DNA of 45,785 bases from Sphingomonas albertensis. GTDB taxonomy: Bacteria > Pseudomonadota > Alphaproteobacteria > Sphingomonadales > Sphingomonadaceae. Numbering within the stretch: position 1 is the first letter of the stretch; each line of letters starts with the position of its first letter. The DNA is taken from the NCBI RefSeq assembly GCF_014358075.1, contig NZ_JACONT010000034.1, positions 1 through 45,785 of the forward strand. Reading direction: 5' to 3'. The notes under the pieces were generated by a model. The model saw only the letters and a list, made by a program, of their open reading frames with translations, was not told the DNA's origin and did no database searches. Both the position numbers and the translations under genes were made by a program. Positions 8,069 to 17,888 of this stretch are shown piece after piece.

Positions 8069-9937
8069 TCAGTCCGCGCGCGTGATGGTAGAGGATTGCG
8101 GCCCGACGCTGGCGTTCACCGCAACCGTGCTGGCGCTTGCCCGCGCGTTCGGCCGGGCGTTCATCCGCACCGCGGTCGCACCCGGCAGGCCGGGGAAGCG
8201 CGGCCACATGCCCTGCGCAAGCGCATTACGGCTGACCGACGCCTTCTTGCCGCCCTGCGCCTCGTACATCCAGTAATTGCGCAGCACGGTGGTCACATAG
8301 CCACGCGTCTCCCAATACGGGATGCTCTCGATATACAGCAGCGGATCGCCGTTATCGCGGACGATCGCGTTCCAGTCGCCGACCGGACGCGGCCCCGCAT
8401 TATACGCCGCGATCACCTTGGGCAGCAGCCCACCGGTAACGCCCGCCATGTCCCGCAGCCGCTCCAGATGGCGCTGGCCGATATCCATGTTGGTCGACGG
8501 CTTGGTCAGCGCCTTCATGTCGATCGACGTGCCGCGTTCGCGCGCGAAATCGGTCGCGGCGGCAGGCATGATCTGCATCAGGCCATACGCGCCGGCCGGG
8601 CTCTTCACGGTGTTGCGGAACCGCGACTCCTCCAGCGTGTGCGCATAGACCAGCGCCTTGTCGATGTGCCAGCCGCTGTCCGGCGTCCAGTTCGGCGTCG
8701 GATAGCGCGCCTCGGCGGTCGACGTCACACCCTGCGGGCAATTATGTGCGAGCCACACGGTGGTCGCGGGCAGGCTCAATGCTTCCGCCACGCGGACCAA
8801 GTTGGCGAACTCGCGCGGATCGCCGATCTTGGCCTGCTGGCGGATCACCGTATCGGCCAGATCGGTCTCGCCGACCTCGACCAGCGCCGCCGCGACGCGC
8901 ACGTTCGGACGCTTGCCGACGACCTGCCAATCGCTGGCGACCAGGCCGCCGACCGACGTTCCCTTGTCCTTCATCGCCAGTTGCTGACGCGCGAGCTGGC
9001 CGTAGAAGCTCTCGCCGAACTGCGCCGCCGCCTTCAGCCGACCCTCGATCTTGTCGGGGCGCGAGCACACCATGTCCGCACGCGACGCCCAGTATAGCGC
9101 CGCCGCGCGAAGATCGACGTCGCCGGCCCGCGCCGCGACACCCTCGAACCCGGATTCGGCATTCGCACAATCATTCTGACGCCATGCCGACAGCGCGCCG
9201 ACCCAGCGGCCCTGCACCGCCCAGTCGCCGACTCCGTCCTGCGCCTTCGCGGCCATCACCCGCGCGTTCGCATCGTCGCCCTGTAGGAAATAGATCCACG
9301 CGATCTTCTGCTGCCACTCGGTCAGCGCCTCCGGGGTCAGCCCCGGCGTGCTGTCGAGCAGCGACTGCGCCTCGCGGCCCATGTCCGCCTTCACGTAGGG
9401 CTGCATCTTCAGCGCGAGATCGGCGGCGATCATGTCGCCCTGCAGGCTCTTCGCGCGCACCCGACGCGGTGCGCCGTCCTGCCAGATCAGTCGTTGCGCG
9501 GCGGGCAGGGGGGGCAGGTCGACCGCCCCACGCACTTTGGCCAGCCGGGAAATCTGTTCGGCTTCGGGCAGTTCGGGCGCTTCGTTGAGCAATGCGACGA
9601 GCGGCTCCATCTCGATCCGCGGCGAGCCTTTCGCGGTGTACATCTCGGCGCGCGCGATCGCGTGCAGCGGGCCGGGCTTCATCGTGTCGAGCTGGATCTG
9701 CGCGTCGGTCCACTTGCCGTCGCGGATCGCCGCGAACACCGTCTTGTACGCCTCGCGCTGACCCGCATCGAGCTGGTCCGGGATCTGCTCCAGCGTCGGT
9801 GCGCCGACCAACTGCGTCGAACCGAGCCGCATATCGCCACCCGGCTCGCCCGCGACGGTCGCCGCCATAGCCGGAAGGGGAAGAGCGCCGAGCCCCAGAG
9901 CGATGGCCGCCCGCGATACAGACCGAATCCGAATCAT
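8069..9937 (-). CDS. slt: Soluble lytic murein transglycosylase
   Basis: 622-residue periplasmic enzyme that cleaves the MurNAc-GlcNAc bond of peptidoglycan with 1,6-anhydro product formation. A signal peptide covers about residues 1-25 (cleavage near AMAA). A long alpha-helical superhelix region (about 50-400) precedes the SLT domain: catalytic Glu437 in LEESRF, then [15 protein letters not shown] (446-460) and AAYNAGP (510-516). The C-terminal tail after about 590 is low-complexity. Its start codon overlaps the stop of the upstream UDG-fold gene (ATGA), and moaB follows directly, so this is a three-gene operon. Confidence 0.93.
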   Translation of the reverse strand: MIRIRSVSRAAIALGLGALPLPAMAATVAGEPGGDMRLGSTQLVGAPTLEQIPDQLDAGQREAYKTVFAAIRDGKWTDAQIQLDTMKPGPLHAIARAEMYTAKGSPRIEMEPLVALLNEAPELPEAEQISRLAKVRGAVDLPPLPAAQRLIWQDGAPRRVRAKSLQGDMIAADLALKMQPYVKADMGREAQSLLDSTPGLTPEALTEWQQKIAWIYFLQGDDANARVMAAKAQDGVGDWAVQGRWVGALSAWRQNDCANAESGFEGVAARAGDVDLRAAALYWASRADMVCSRPDKIEGRLKAAAQFGESFYGQLARQQLAMKDKGTSVGGLVASDWQVVGKRPNVRVAAALVEVGETDLADTVIRQQAKIGDPREFANLVRVAEALSLPATTVWLAHNCPQGVTSTAEARYPTPNWTPDSGWHIDKALVYAHTLEESRFRNTVKSPAGAYGLMQIMPAAATDFARERGTSIDMKALTKPSTNMDIGQRHLERLRDMAGVTGGLLPKVIAAYNAGPRPVGDWNAIVRDNGDPLLYIESIPYWETRGYVTTVLRNYWMYEAQGGKKASVSRNALAQGMWPRFPGLPGATAVRMNARPNARASASTVAVNASVGPQSSTITRAD

Positions 9938-10704
9938 CTCACGCCCTCTTGCGATATCTGTTCGCGCATCAGCATCTGCAAATCCTTCCAGGCCTCGGCC
10001 TTGGCCGCTGGCTTCTCGATCAGAAACCGCGGATGAAAGCTCGCGACCACGCTCGTCATATGCGACGCGTCACCGACCCCTGTTTGTGCGGTCTTATGGT
10101 TAAACCCATGTAAACGCCCGCGCGCCGCCTGTAATTCCGTCCCGAGGATCGCACGGCTCGCCGCATTGCCCAGCAGCAGCAACCGCTTGGGCGCGACCAG
10201 GCCGATGTGATGCTTGGCGATTTCGGAGAGGCGCGCTTCGATCTCGCTTTGGATCCGCCCCGCCGTCGGCCGCTTCGCGCAGACCGCCGCGAGGTGCACC
10301 TCGTCACGGGTCAGCCCGATCGCCGCAAGCATCTTGTCGAGCAACCGACCCGATGCGCCACTCAGCAGGGCGCCGGCGTCGCCGTCGTCGCGATCGGGAC
10401 AGTCGACAAGCACCATGACCGTAGCGTCAGCCGGGCCGACCGCTGCCAGCGAAACCCCGCTCCAGTCCGCCTCGGGAACCTCCGCACCGCTTCGCCAGTT
10501 GAGGAATTCGGCGAGTGAAACCGGCATCGCGGACGGTGCGGCAACCGACGCAACCGGTGCCGCGGCGGGCGCGACAAGCGGTTCCGGCGCCGCGAACCAG
10601 TCGCGCGGAACGTCGTCGACCAGCGTGTCGACGCCGGCCTCGTGCCACCAGTCGAGCGCACTCGCCGCGGCGTTTCGCCAATCGATGGTTTGATCCGCCC
10701 CCAC
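9934..10704 (-). CDS. Degenerate uracil-DNA glycosylase superfamily protein
   Basis: 256 residues starting at GTG. Residues about 65-120 are low-complexity and Pro/Ala rich. The C-terminal half has the UDG fold pattern: SGASGRLLDKMLAAIGL, then LLLLGNAASRAILG and VVASFHPRFLIEKP, the counterparts of the 'GRAGQLLD' and 'HPS..L' regions of family-4 enzymes. The usual catalytic motif GEAPG is replaced by VDCPD, and the four iron-sulfur cysteines are not all present. It may therefore be a non-catalytic or altered-specificity member. It is the first gene of an operon with slt and moaB, with a 4-base overlap with slt. Confidence 0.75.
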   Translation of the reverse strand: MGADQTIDWRNAAASALDWWHEAGVDTLVDDVPRDWFAAPEPLVAPAAAPVASVAAPSAMPVSLAEFLNWRSGAEVPEADWSGVSLAAVGPADATVMVLVDCPDRDDGDAGALLSGASGRLLDKMLAAIGLTRDEVHLAAVCAKRPTAGRIQSEIEARLSEIAKHHIGLVAPKRLLLLGNAASRAILGTELQAARGRLHGFNHKTAQTGVGDASHMTSVVASFHPRFLIEKPAAKAEAWKDLQMLMREQISQEGVR

Positions 10705-10854
10705 AGGGTAACCTATGCTGCACGGTTGACGTGGCGGTCAACTCGCGCAATCGCCATATTGGACAAGATGGTGCCGGCCCGAGCCCGAACGAAGGGCGGG
10801 GCATCAAGCGCTTGGCCCCAAAGCTAGGCAATAAGGGGAGATCCCCGGGAGACG

Positions 10855-12519
10855 ATGATGACGACACGTGAATCGATGCCCTATGACGTTGTGATCGTCG
10901 GCGCAGGCCCGGCCGGTCTCTCGGCAGCGATCCGTCTCAAACAGCTGGCCGCCGAGAAGGACGCCGAGATCAGCGTCTGCGTGCTCGAAAAGGGCTCGGA
11001 AGTCGGCGCGCACATCCTCTCCGGCGCGGTCATCGATCCGAAGAGCCTCGACGAGCTCCTGCCGACCTGGCGCGAGGACGGCTGTCCGCTCGTCGAGGTT
11101 CCGGTTACCGAGAACCATCACTGGATTCTGAGCAAGACGAAGAAGAGCGAGATGCCGCACTTCGTCACGCCGTCTTTCCTGCACAACAAGGGCACGTACA
11201 CCGGCTCGCTCGGCAATCTGTGCCGCTGGCTCGCGGGCAAGGCGGAAGAGCTCGGTGTCGAGATCTTCCCGGGCTTCGCCGCCGCCGAAATTCTGTTCAA
11301 CGACGACGGCTCGGTGAAGGGCGTCGCGACCGGCGACATGGGCGTCGCGCGCGACGGCACGCATAAGGGCGACTACACCCCCGGCCTCGAACTCCACGCG
11401 AAGTACACGTTCTTCTCGGAAGGGTGCCGCGGGCACCTGACCAAGCAGCTGATCGCCAAGTTCGCGCTCGACAAGGACAGCGATCCGCAGGTCTACGGCC
11501 TCGGCATCAAGGAGCTCTGGGACATCGATCCCGAGCTCCACGTCCCCGGCCGCGTGATCCACACGCAGGGCTGGCCGTTGTCCGAAACCGAAGGCTCGAA
11601 CGGCGGCGGCTGGATCTATCACCAGGCGAACGGCCAGGTCTCGATCGGCTTTGTCACGTGGCTGAACTACACCAACCCGCATCTCTCGCCGTTCCACGAG
11701 ATGCAGCGCTGGAAGACCCACCCCGAGATCGCCGCGCTGCTGAAGGGCGCCAAGCGCGTCAGCTACGGCGCGCGCGCGATCAGCGACGGCGGGCTGCAGT
11801 CGATCCCCAAGCTCGTCATGCCCGGCGCCGCGCTGATCGGCGACAGCGCCGGCTTCCTCAACGTGCCGCGCATCAAGGGCACGCATACCGCGATGAAGTC
11901 CGGCATGATGGCCGCCGAGGCCGCGGTCGAGGCGATCGTCTCGCAGCGCGGCCACGACGAACTCGCCGCCTATCCCGAGGCGTTCGACCGGTCGTGGGTC
12001 AAGAAGGAGCTGTCGGTCGTCCGCAACGTCGTGCCGCTGGTCAAGAAGTTCGGCGACCTGATCGGCTCGGGCCTCGCCGGCATCACGATGTGGCTCGAGC
12101 ATCTGGGGATCAAGGTGCCCTTCACGATGCACCACCATCCCGACCATGAGAGCCTGTGGCGTAAGGACCTCGTCAAGCCGATCGCCTATCCCAAGGCCGA
12201 TGGTGTCCTAACGTTCGATCGCCTCTCGTCGGTGTTCATCTCGAACACCAACCACGAGGAGGACCAGCCGGTCCACCTGACGCTCAAGGACCCGGCGGTA
12301 CCGATCGAATACAACCTACCGATGTACGACGAGCCCGCGCAACGCTATTGCCCGGCCGGCGTTTACGAGGTGGTCGGCGAGGAGACCGGCGACCCGAAGT
12401 TCGTCATCAACGCGCAGAACTGCGTCCACTGCAAGACCTGCGACATCAAGGACCCCACCCAGAACATCAACTGGGTCGTACCCGAGGGCGGCGGAGGCCC
12501 CAATTATCCCAACATGTAA
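10855..12519 (+). CDS. etfQO: Electron-transfer flavoprotein:ubiquinone oxidoreductase
   Basis: 554-residue membrane-associated flavoprotein that passes electrons from reduced ETF (fatty acid and amino acid oxidation) to ubiquinone. The N-terminal FAD-binding motif is VVIVGAGPAGLSAAI (about residues 12-26). The C-terminal 4Fe-4S cluster ligands are Cys499 (RYCPAG) and Cys523, Cys526 and Cys529 (CVHCKTC), followed by the conserved DPTQNINW. Length and ending (GGGGPNYPNM) are standard. GGGAGA precedes the tandem ATGs. It is divergent from the UDG-fold gene across a 150-base gap and runs directly into the TPR gene. Confidence 0.96.
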   Translation: MMTTRESMPYDVVIVGAGPAGLSAAIRLKQLAAEKDAEISVCVLEKGSEVGAHILSGAVIDPKSLDELLPTWREDGCPLVEVPVTENHHWILSKTKKSEMPHFVTPSFLHNKGTYTGSLGNLCRWLAGKAEELGVEIFPGFAAAEILFNDDGSVKGVATGDMGVARDGTHKGDYTPGLELHAKYTFFSEGCRGHLTKQLIAKFALDKDSDPQVYGLGIKELWDIDPELHVPGRVIHTQGWPLSETEGSNGGGWIYHQANGQVSIGFVTWLNYTNPHLSPFHEMQRWKTHPEIAALLKGAKRVSYGARAISDGGLQSIPKLVMPGAALIGDSAGFLNVPRIKGTHTAMKSGMMAAEAAVEAIVSQRGHDELAAYPEAFDRSWVKKELSVVRNVVPLVKKFGDLIGSGLAGITMWLEHLGIKVPFTMHHHPDHESLWRKDLVKPIAYPKADGVLTFDRLSSVFISNTNHEEDQPVHLTLKDPAVPIEYNLPMYDEPAQRYCPAGVYEVVGEETGDPKFVINAQNCVHCKTCDIKDPTQNINWVVPEGGGGPNYPNM

Positions 12520-12547
12520 GCGTCTGTTTCTCGCACTAGGTCTCGCC

Positions 12548-13933
12548 GTGGCGGCTCCCGCCTCGGCGGGAACGGGTGATCTCTCCGCCTATCTGAAGGC
12601 CCGCGCCGCCGACGCCGCGGGCAGGCCGGACCTTGCCGCCGCCAGCTATGCCAAGGTGCTGGCGGCATCGCCCGACGATCCCGTCGTCGCGATCCGCGCC
12701 TACCGCGAGGCGCTGGAGGCGGGCGACATGCCGCTCGCCACCCGCGCCGTCGCCGTGCTGAACAAGGCGGGCGTTGCCCCCGCCGACGCCGCGCTTCTGC
12801 CACTCGCCGATGCCGCGCACGCGAACGACACCAAGGCTGCCGACGCGGCGATCGGCACGCTCGCCACCGGGCCGCTGGTGGTCCTCGCACCCTCGCTCTA
12901 CGCTTGGGTAGCCCACGCCGAAGGCCGCGATCCCGGCCCCGCGCTCGCCACCGCCGCGAAGGACCCGGTCGCCAATCGATTCGCCACCGAAACCCGCGAC
13001 CTGATCGCCAAGGCGCCCGCTCGGCAGCCGCTCGCGATCGGCATCTCGCGCCTGCTCGCGCACCTCGCCAGCGACCTCGCGCTCGGCGAACCCTCGCCGC
13101 TGTCAATCGCATTGGCTCAGGCATCGCTGCGCGCCGATCCAAGCTACGATCGCGCCCGCATCCTCCTCGCCCATGCGCTGGCCCGCAATGCACTGGTCGA
13201 TCGCGCGCTCGTCGTCCTCGATCAGGTCGGGCCGAAAAGCCCGTTCGCGGTCGCCGCGGCCGCCGAACGGATCGACATCCTCGCCAATGCCGACCGCGAC
13301 GGCGAAGCGCTCGCCGCCGCCAAGAACCGCGTCGATCAGCCGGGCGCGGACGCGGCGGACTGGCAGCGCTATGCCGACCTCCTCCTGACCACCGGCAACC
13401 CCGCCGAAGCCGCCACGTGGTACCAGCGCATCATCGCCGCGGACGGCAAGTCCGGCGGCAGCTGGGGCGCCTGGCTCCAATATGGCGGCGCGCTCGACCA
13501 AGCCGGCCGCTGGCCCGAAGCGCGCGATGCGCTCGAAAAAGCCGTCGCCCGCGGCCCCGCGCAACCGCTCGCGCTCAACTATCTCGGCTTCGCGCAGGTC
13601 GAGCACGGCGACGACATCCCCGCTTCGATCCGGTTGCTAGAACGCGCCAGCCGCCTCGACCCGACCAACGCCTCGATCACCGACTCGCTAGGCTGGGCCT
13701 ACCACCTCTCCGGCGACACCGCGCGCGCGCTCCCCCTGCTCGAGCGCGCCGCGCAGGGCGAACCCGCCAATACCGAGATCGGCGACCACCTCGGCGACGC
13801 CTATTGGTCCGTCGGCCGCCAATACGAAGCCCGCTACGCCTGGCGCGCCGCGCTCCTAACCGCCGAACCCACCGAAACCGCACGCTTGACCGCAAAGATC
13901 GCCAACGGCCTCCCCCCAAAAGCCAGACGCTAA
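12548..13933 (+). CDS. Periplasmic TPR-repeat protein
   Basis: 461 residues from the only standard start codon (GTG 12548). Tandem tetratricopeptide repeats extend over most of the protein, clearest after residue 270 (NPAEAATWYQRIIA, RWPEARDALEKAV, DTARALPLLERAA, RQYEARYAWRAALL). The family is a protein-interaction scaffold; the partner is unknown. The frame continues upstream of 12548 and encodes CKRLFLALGLAVAAPASAG, a convincing signal peptide, yet contains no ATG, GTG or TTG. A GGAGG at 12493-12497 is well placed for ATT 12503 or ATC 12506. Either a rare start codon is used or an indel separates the frame from the ATG at 12514. It lies between etfQO and ispE. Confidence 0.85.
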   Translation: MAAPASAGTGDLSAYLKARAADAAGRPDLAAASYAKVLAASPDDPVVAIRAYREALEAGDMPLATRAVAVLNKAGVAPADAALLPLADAAHANDTKAADAAIGTLATGPLVVLAPSLYAWVAHAEGRDPGPALATAAKDPVANRFATETRDLIAKAPARQPLAIGISRLLAHLASDLALGEPSPLSIALAQASLRADPSYDRARILLAHALARNALVDRALVVLDQVGPKSPFAVAAAAERIDILANADRDGEALAAAKNRVDQPGADAADWQRYADLLLTTGNPAEAATWYQRIIAADGKSGGSWGAWLQYGGALDQAGRWPEARDALEKAVARGPAQPLALNYLGFAQVEHGDDIPASIRLLERASRLDPTNASITDSLGWAYHLSGDTARALPLLERAAQGEPANTEIGDHLGDAYWSVGRQYEARYAWRAALLTAEPTETARLTAKIANGLPPKARR

Positions 13934-13935
13934 GT

Positions 13936-13976
13936 CCCTCTGCCACCGGGGAAAGGGAAGGGGAGAGGGGAGGGGC
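13936..13976. repeat. Short palindromic element (CCCTCT family)
   Basis: Imperfect stem CCCTCTGCCACCGGGGAAAGGG followed by AAGGGGAGAGGGGAGGGG. It is a diverged member of the same family as the elements at 7431 and 16523. Confidence 0.65.
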
Positions 13977-13990
13977 TCGTGCCGCCAATA

Positions 13991-14077
13991 TCCGTCACCC
14001 CAGCGAAAGCTGGGGTATCCCACGAGGGACGCGCCGTCTGCCAAACCACGAGACCAGCCTCCGCTGGGATGACGGAT
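13991..14077. repeat. Intergenic inverted repeat (CGTCACCCCAGCG family)
   Basis: Left end CGTCACCCCAGCGAAAGCTG and right end CAGCCTCCGCTGGGATGACG are near-complementary, with a GCGAAAGC-type hairpin at the left. It fills the gap between the TPR gene and ispE. Confidence 0.75.
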
Positions 14078-14143
14078 GTTTTGTGGCTAAGCCGACGCAC
14101 AATGCCGAACGCCGGCCCAGCAGCCAAAACCCCGAGACCCGCA

Positions 14144-15082
14144 ATGTCCGCCATCACCGAACCCGCGCCCGCAAAGATCAACCTGGCGCTCCACGTCCGC
14201 CGCCGCCGCCCCGACGGCTATCACGACCTCGAAACGCTCTTCGCCTTCGCTACCGACGGCGACCTGATCACGGTAGAAGCAGCCCAAACCAACACCCTGA
14301 CCATAACCGGCCCCTTCGCCGCAGCGCTCCTGCCAGTCTCAAACTCAACCCCCTATACCACCGCGGCGAAGGCCGGGACCCAGTTGGGAGCGGACAATGA
14401 AGACGCGTACGGCTCGCTCAACGCCGCCCCAAGCCACGCCCCTTGGAACGGCAACCTAGTAACCGCGGCAGCCGACGCCTTCACCGCCGCGTTCGCCCTA
14501 GGCACCTACCACGCCATAACCCTCGAAAAGCACCTCCCCATCGCCTCGGGCATAGGCGGAGGATCAGCCGACGCCGCCGCCACGCTCCGCGCGCTGGCTT
14601 GCCTTCACGGCGTCCCGTCAAGCCACCCCCGCCTTCACGAAATCGCCGCAAAGCTCGGCGCCGACGTCCCCGCCTGCCTCGCCAACCGCACCACGCTCGG
14701 CACCGGCAAGGGCGACACCCTTACCAATCTCGAAGGCCTATCGGGCACCCCACTTCTCCTGATAAATCCCGGCGTCGCGGTCTCCACAGCCGCCGTCTTC
14801 AAGACCTGGGACGGCCAGGACCGAGGCCCGATCCCTGAAGGCGACCTCCTCGCGCGCGCCCTCGGAGGCCGCAACGACCTTGAGCTGCCCGCGCTAGCGC
14901 TCGCCCCCGAAATTGCGGAAGTGCGCACCCTTCTCGACGCGGCGCACGGAGTCCTCCTGGCCAGAATGTCCGGCTCCGGCGCCACCTGCTTCGCCCTGTT
15001 CGAAACCCTTGAAGCCAGAGACGACGCCGCCACCGGCACCCGAGCCCACGGCTGGTGGACCCTCGCAACCATGCTCGCCTGA
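14144..15082 (+). CDS. ispE: 4-diphosphocytidyl-2-C-methyl-D-erythritol kinase
   Basis: 312-residue GHMP kinase of the MEP isoprenoid pathway; it phosphorylates the 2-hydroxyl of CDP-ME. The N-terminal APAKINLALHV (residues 9-19) and RRPDGYHDLETLF are family signatures. The ATP loop LPIASGIGGGSADAA follows near residue 129, and SGSGATCFALF near the C-terminus. ATG 14144 was chosen because it gives the normal N-terminus; the frame is open further up but encodes repeat DNA. Residues about 63-101, between TGPFAAAL and NGNLVTAAADAF, are extra relative to the family and are partly translated palindromic repeat (KAGTQLGA). Both catalytic regions remain intact, so the protein is probably functional. 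Confidence 0.93.
   Translation: MSAITEPAPAKINLALHVRRRRPDGYHDLETLFAFATDGDLITVEAAQTNTLTITGPFAAALLPVSNSTPYTTAAKAGTQLGADNEDAYGSLNAAPSHAPWNGNLVTAAADAFTAAFALGTYHAITLEKHLPIASGIGGGSADAAATLRALACLHGVPSSHPRLHEIAAKLGADVPACLANRTTLGTGKGDTLTNLEGLSGTPLLLINPGVAVSTAAVFKTWDGQDRGPIPEGDLLARALGGRNDLELPALALAPEIAEVRTLLDAAHGVLLARMSGSGATCFALFETLEARDDAATGTRAHGWWTLATMLA
14350..14400. repeat. Family B palindromic element half, inside ispE
   Basis: The bases ACCACCGCGGCGAAGGCCGG then GACCCAGTTGGGA closely match the left arm of the family B elements at 21916 and 35678 (CACCCCGGCGAAGGCCGGGG, CCCAATTGGGA). The right arm is not recognisable. The element is translated in frame. Confidence 0.75.
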
Positions 15083-15156
15083 TTAAACCCAACCCCGAAT
15101 AAGCCCGATCCCCAATAAAGACTGAGCGGATCTCGATCAAAGATCGCCGCCTCTCC

Positions 15157-15250
15157 CGTCATTCCCGCGGAAGCGGGAACCCATATCGGCTGGCGTCGCA
15201 ACAGGATCGCTAGCCTTGAGTTTATAGATCCACGCCTGCGCGGGGATGAC
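15157..15250. repeat. Intergenic inverted repeat (CGTCATTCCCGCG family)
   Basis: Left arm CGTCATTCCCGCGGAAGCGG and right arm ACGCCTGCGCGGGGATGAC are near-complementary, with a hairpin (TTCCCGCGGAAGCGGGAA) at the left end. It lies between ispE and the recA promoter. Confidence 0.75.
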
Positions 15251-15347
15251 AACCGGTCACATATCGATGCGGCCAAATCTTGCGGTGCCGCGTAGAGGGC
15301 TGGCGCGCCCGCAACCAAACCCCAACCCTTTTCCGCACAAATCCAAC

Positions 15348-15362
15348 GTTCACTACTTGTTC
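15348..15362 (+). promoter_or_regulatory. LexA SOS box upstream of recA
   Basis: GTTC-ACTACTT-GTTC matches the alphaproteobacterial LexA operator exactly. It lies 77 bases before the chosen recA start. The second half also forms the palindrome GTTCCAGAAGAAC with following bases. LexA repression and RecA-dependent induction of recA are the known arrangement. Confidence 0.85.
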
Positions 15363-15439
15363 CAGAAGAACAAAGAGAATACATGGTGTTTGACGCGTTG
15401 AATGGCACGCGCGCTTGCTTTAGCGATGGGAGCTTATCA

Positions 15440-16513
<1,074 letters not shown>

Positions 16514-16522
16514 GGCTCTTCT

Positions 16523-16586
16523 TCCCTCTCCCTCCGGGGAGAGGGAGGGGCCCATTGCTCTCGCAATGGGAGGGTGAGGGCACGCG
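16523..16586. repeat. Palindromic element (CCCTCTCCC family), downstream of recA
   Basis: Stem CCCTCTCCCTCCGGGGAGAGGG, then GGGGCCCATTGCTCTCGCAATGGG (a second small hairpin) and the family tail GGGTGAGGGCACGCG. It may terminate recA transcription. Confidence 0.8.
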
Positions 16587-16683
16587 GTTGATCGTGCAGG
16601 AGCGTGGCGGCATTGGGCTTGCATCGGCTTTGCGCCGGCGTCGGATTTCTACGTAGGCATCGCACCGCCGCTCCCCCAACACT

Positions 16684-16795
16684 TCACCCAGGCGAAGGCC
16701 GGGGCCCAATTGGAAAGGTGGCAATAACGAAGCGCGATCTTTCGTTACGACCGTCCCCCTACTTGGCCCCGACGTCCGCCGGGGAGGCTGCTCTC
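16684..16795. repeat. Family B palindromic element (diverged)
   Basis: Left arm TCACCCAGGCGAAGGCCGGG plus GCCCAATTGG and right arm TTGGCCCCGACGTCCGCCGG around a 50-base centre with AACGAAGCGC / TTCGTTACG. It belongs with the elements at 18565, 21916 and 35678. Confidence 0.8.
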
Positions 16796-16816
16796 ACCCA
16801 ACGGCAGCACCCGCCC

Positions 16817-16878
16817 CCTTGTTCTCCCGCGAAGGCGGGAGCCCAGTCTGGGTCCCCGCCTTCGCGGGGAAACAAGGA
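16817..16878. repeat. Family H palindromic element
   Basis: CTTGTTCTCCCGCGAAGGCG then GGAGCCCAGTCTGG and CCCCGCCTTCGCGGGGAAAC then AAG. Sisters lie at 22062 and 38001. With the two preceding elements it makes 16514-17035 a 520-base gap made almost wholly of repeats; I see no gene in it. Confidence 0.85.
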
Positions 16879-17035
16879 GGCGCAGACCGCCGCATTGAGT
16901 GCAGACCCCGCGAAGCCATTTAACGGGCTTAATGAAGCCGCCAAATACCCAGCGCCAAACCCACGCGAGCGTCTATACTTCCCATACTTCACCCCAAACC
17001 GCCGCCCCCCGATCCGACCATGAGGCCCCCGACCC

Positions 17036-17869
17036 ATGACCACCGCCTACGACTGGACCGGCCGAATAGGCGACGTCTGGGCCGCGGAATGGCGCCGAAC
17101 CGACCGCAGCTTCACCAATCTAACGCCGCACCTCAACGCAGCAATCCTCGCCGCCACCCCCCAAACCCGCAAGATCATTGACATAGGCTGCGGTGCCGGA
17201 GCAACCACGCTCGCCCTCGCGCAAGCCCTCCCGAACGCGACCGTAACCGGCATAGATCTCTCGCCGACCCTGATCGAGATCGCCAGACACCGCGCCGAAA
17301 CCCAGGCCAACGCTCGCTTCGAATGCGCCGACATCACCGTCGCCGCCGCGGACCACGCCCCGACAGACCTCTACGTCTCACGCCACGGCGTCATGTTCTT
17401 CGCCGACCCCATCGCCGCCTTCGCCACGCTCGCCGAAACCGCCGCTGCCGACGCCTCGCTCGTCTTCTCCTGTTTCGCCGAACGCGCCGCCAATCGCTGG
17501 GCCACCGAGACCGTCGCTGCGACCGGCGGCGATTCCGACGCTCCTGCCAGCACCGCACCCGGCCCCTTCGCGTTCGCCGATCCGGCATATGTCGCCGGAA
17601 TCCTAGCAACCGCAGGCTGGCGTGTCGCTCCACCCCAGCGCCTCGACTTTGCCTACCGCGCAGGCGAGGGCACCGATCCCGTGGCCGACGCCGTCGACTA
17701 TTTCCGCCGCATAGGCCCGGCCGCCTCCGCCATCCGCGACGCCGCCTCCGAGGAACGCGAGCGCCACATCGCGCGTCTCACAGACGTCTGCGCACGTCAC
17801 AGCGATGGCGACACGGTGGAATTTCCCGCGGTCGCCTGGATCTGGACCGCGCACAAATCAGCGATTTAG
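17036..17869 (+). CDS. Class I SAM-dependent methyltransferase, substrate unknown
   Basis: 277 residues. The Rossmann methyltransferase motif I is KIIDIGCGAGATTLALAQAL (about 46-65), with the acidic end of strand 2 in VTGIDLSP (about 73-80) and CADIT following; all are intact. The C-terminal third (after about 165) is a less conserved helical region with no recognisable substrate signature. The whole-protein pattern, beginning YDWTGRIGDVWAAEWRRTDR, recalls trans-aconitate-like small-molecule methyltransferases, but no substrate can be given. ATG start without an obvious ribosome site. The GST gene begins 19 bases after its stop, so the two may be co-transcribed. Confidence 0.85.
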   Translation: MTTAYDWTGRIGDVWAAEWRRTDRSFTNLTPHLNAAILAATPQTRKIIDIGCGAGATTLALAQALPNATVTGIDLSPTLIEIARHRAETQANARFECADITVAAADHAPTDLYVSRHGVMFFADPIAAFATLAETAAADASLVFSCFAERAANRWATETVAATGGDSDAPASTAPGPFAFADPAYVAGILATAGWRVAPPQRLDFAYRAGEGTDPVADAVDYFRRIGPAASAIRDAASEERERHIARLTDVCARHSDGDTVEFPAVAWIWTAHKSAI

Positions 17870-17888
17870 AAAAACAGGCGGAGCCAAC

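Noticed and set aside
15383..15439. Upstream ATG as the recA start
   Set aside because: It adds 19 residues unlike RecA N-termini and lies too close to the SOS box; ATG 15440 has a ribosome site and the expected N-terminus.
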